Source: an uncultured Alphaproteobacteria bacterium (lineage in GTDB: Bacteria > Pseudomonadota > Alphaproteobacteria > RUG11792). From it: a stretch of DNA of 15,528 nt. Location: assembly GCA_958448685.1 (NCBI GenBank), contig CAUDEV010000023.1, positions 1-15,528 of the forward strand. Direction: 5' to 3'. Positions 15,242-15,528 of the stretch are shown piece after piece (the first letter of the stretch is position 1; every line of letters starts with the position of its first letter). The notes under the pieces are model-generated. The model was not told the origin of the DNA, made no database searches, and was given only the letters and a program-made list of their open reading frames with translations. Position numbers and translations under genes: made by a program.

Positions 15242-15270
15242 ATCATATCATCTCGTAGTAACTCCGTCAA
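15242..15270 (-). promoter_or_regulatory. Sigma-70 promoter of tRNA-Asp-tadA-rluB
   Basis: On the minus strand TTGACG (15270-15265) and TATGAT (15247-15242) are 17 bp apart. Predicted start near 15235 leaves about 20 nt of leader before the tRNA. No promoter of similar quality was seen between the tRNA and tadA. Confidence 0.7.
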
Positions 15271-15279
15271 GGTATTTTT

Positions 15280-15313
15280 TATGAGACCACACAGATTTTT
15301 GCATGGTCTCATA
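15280..15313. other. 10-bp hairpin downstream of the right-edge gene
   Basis: TATGAGACCA (15280-15289) pairs perfectly with TGGTCTCATA (15304-15313) around a 14-nt loop. It lies 17 bp after the stop of the right-edge minus-strand gene, where a terminator would be. On that strand, however, it is followed by an A-run rather than a T-run, so it may only be an RNA 3'-end stabilising structure. Confidence 0.5.
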
Positions 15314-15330
15314 GTTATGTAAAACTACAC

Positions 15331-15528
15331 TTAGCTTCCTGAACTTGCTGGTGTGTCACCAATTCTCAAAACAGCACCTGATTTTAGGGTAGTTGTATGC
15401 CCAAACTCTATTCGACCTTCATTAGATACATCAATGCTCTTATGTATAATTGTTCCATTCATAAAGCCTATACCACCTGATTCAACATTCACAGGAACAT
15501 ATATTTCTTGTTTTTCTCCATTGATCCA
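15331..15528 (-). CDS. C-terminal fragment of an unrecognised protein
   Basis: An open frame enters from the right edge and ends with TAA at 15331-15333, giving 65 residues that run from WINGEKQEIYVPV to TPASSGS. The fragment is rich in Gly, Thr, Ser and Ile, with alternating polar and hydrophobic residues (GIGFMNGTIIHKS, GRIEFGHTTTLKSG). It looks like beta-strand-rich surface or structural protein sequence. The start and most of the protein are outside the window, so no function is given. Confidence 0.65.
   Translation of the reverse strand, partial: WINGEKQEIYVPVNVESGGIGFMNGTIIHKSIDVSNEGRIEFGHTTTLKSGAVLRIGDTPASSGS

Overview
The window is AT-rich DNA from an alphaproteobacterium, most likely a host-associated lineage of the Holosporales/Rickettsiales type. 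That placement is inferred from base composition, the tight rpmH-rnpA-yidD-yidC cluster, a gene-transfer-agent type terminase standing alone, and decaying genes (a frameshifted rluB and what looks like a lon remnant). No 16S rRNA or other decisive marker is present.

Region 1 (1-505) has no gene. It carries two GC-rich islands joined by AT-rich sequence with several clean hairpins, which looks like an unassigned structured RNA. Region 2 (506-5312) is a plus-strand housekeeping series: grpE, cysS, pgpA, rpmH (44 aa), rnpA, yidD and yidC. It has two ATGA stop/start overlaps and covers protein folding, tRNA charging, phospholipid synthesis, tRNA 5' processing and membrane-protein insertion. Region 3 (5313-5579) follows yidC. 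It holds a minus-strand stretch resembling the C-terminus of Lon protease, broken by stops, and a palindromic element next to it.

Region 4 (5580-8935, minus strand) is accessory. It has a secreted acidic protein of unknown function with its own strong promoter. A three-gene unit follows: a VirB1-like lytic transglycosylase lipoprotein, a secreted protein that may be a dead MA-clan peptidase, and an OmpR/PhoB-type response regulator with no kinase beside it. Region 5 (8983-10245, minus) is one complete large terminase with all ATPase and nuclease motifs but no other phage or GTA gene. Region 6 (10246-10625) is a divergent intergenic stretch with a perfect 22-bp GC-rich palindrome, related in its core to the element after yidC, and a near-consensus promoter.

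Region 7 (10626-14005, plus) is an ABC-2 permease without a neighbouring ATPase, followed after 2 bp by the FtsK DNA translocase. Region 8 (13997-15213, minus) is tRNA-Asp(GTC), tadA and a frameshifted rluB-type pseudouridine synthase, apparently read from one promoter in front of the tRNA. The right edge (15331-15528) is the C-terminus of an unrecognised minus-strand protein. Five promoters with 17-bp spacers were found; the four accessory or tRNA ones are close to the sigma-70 consensus, so standard housekeeping transcription is likely.
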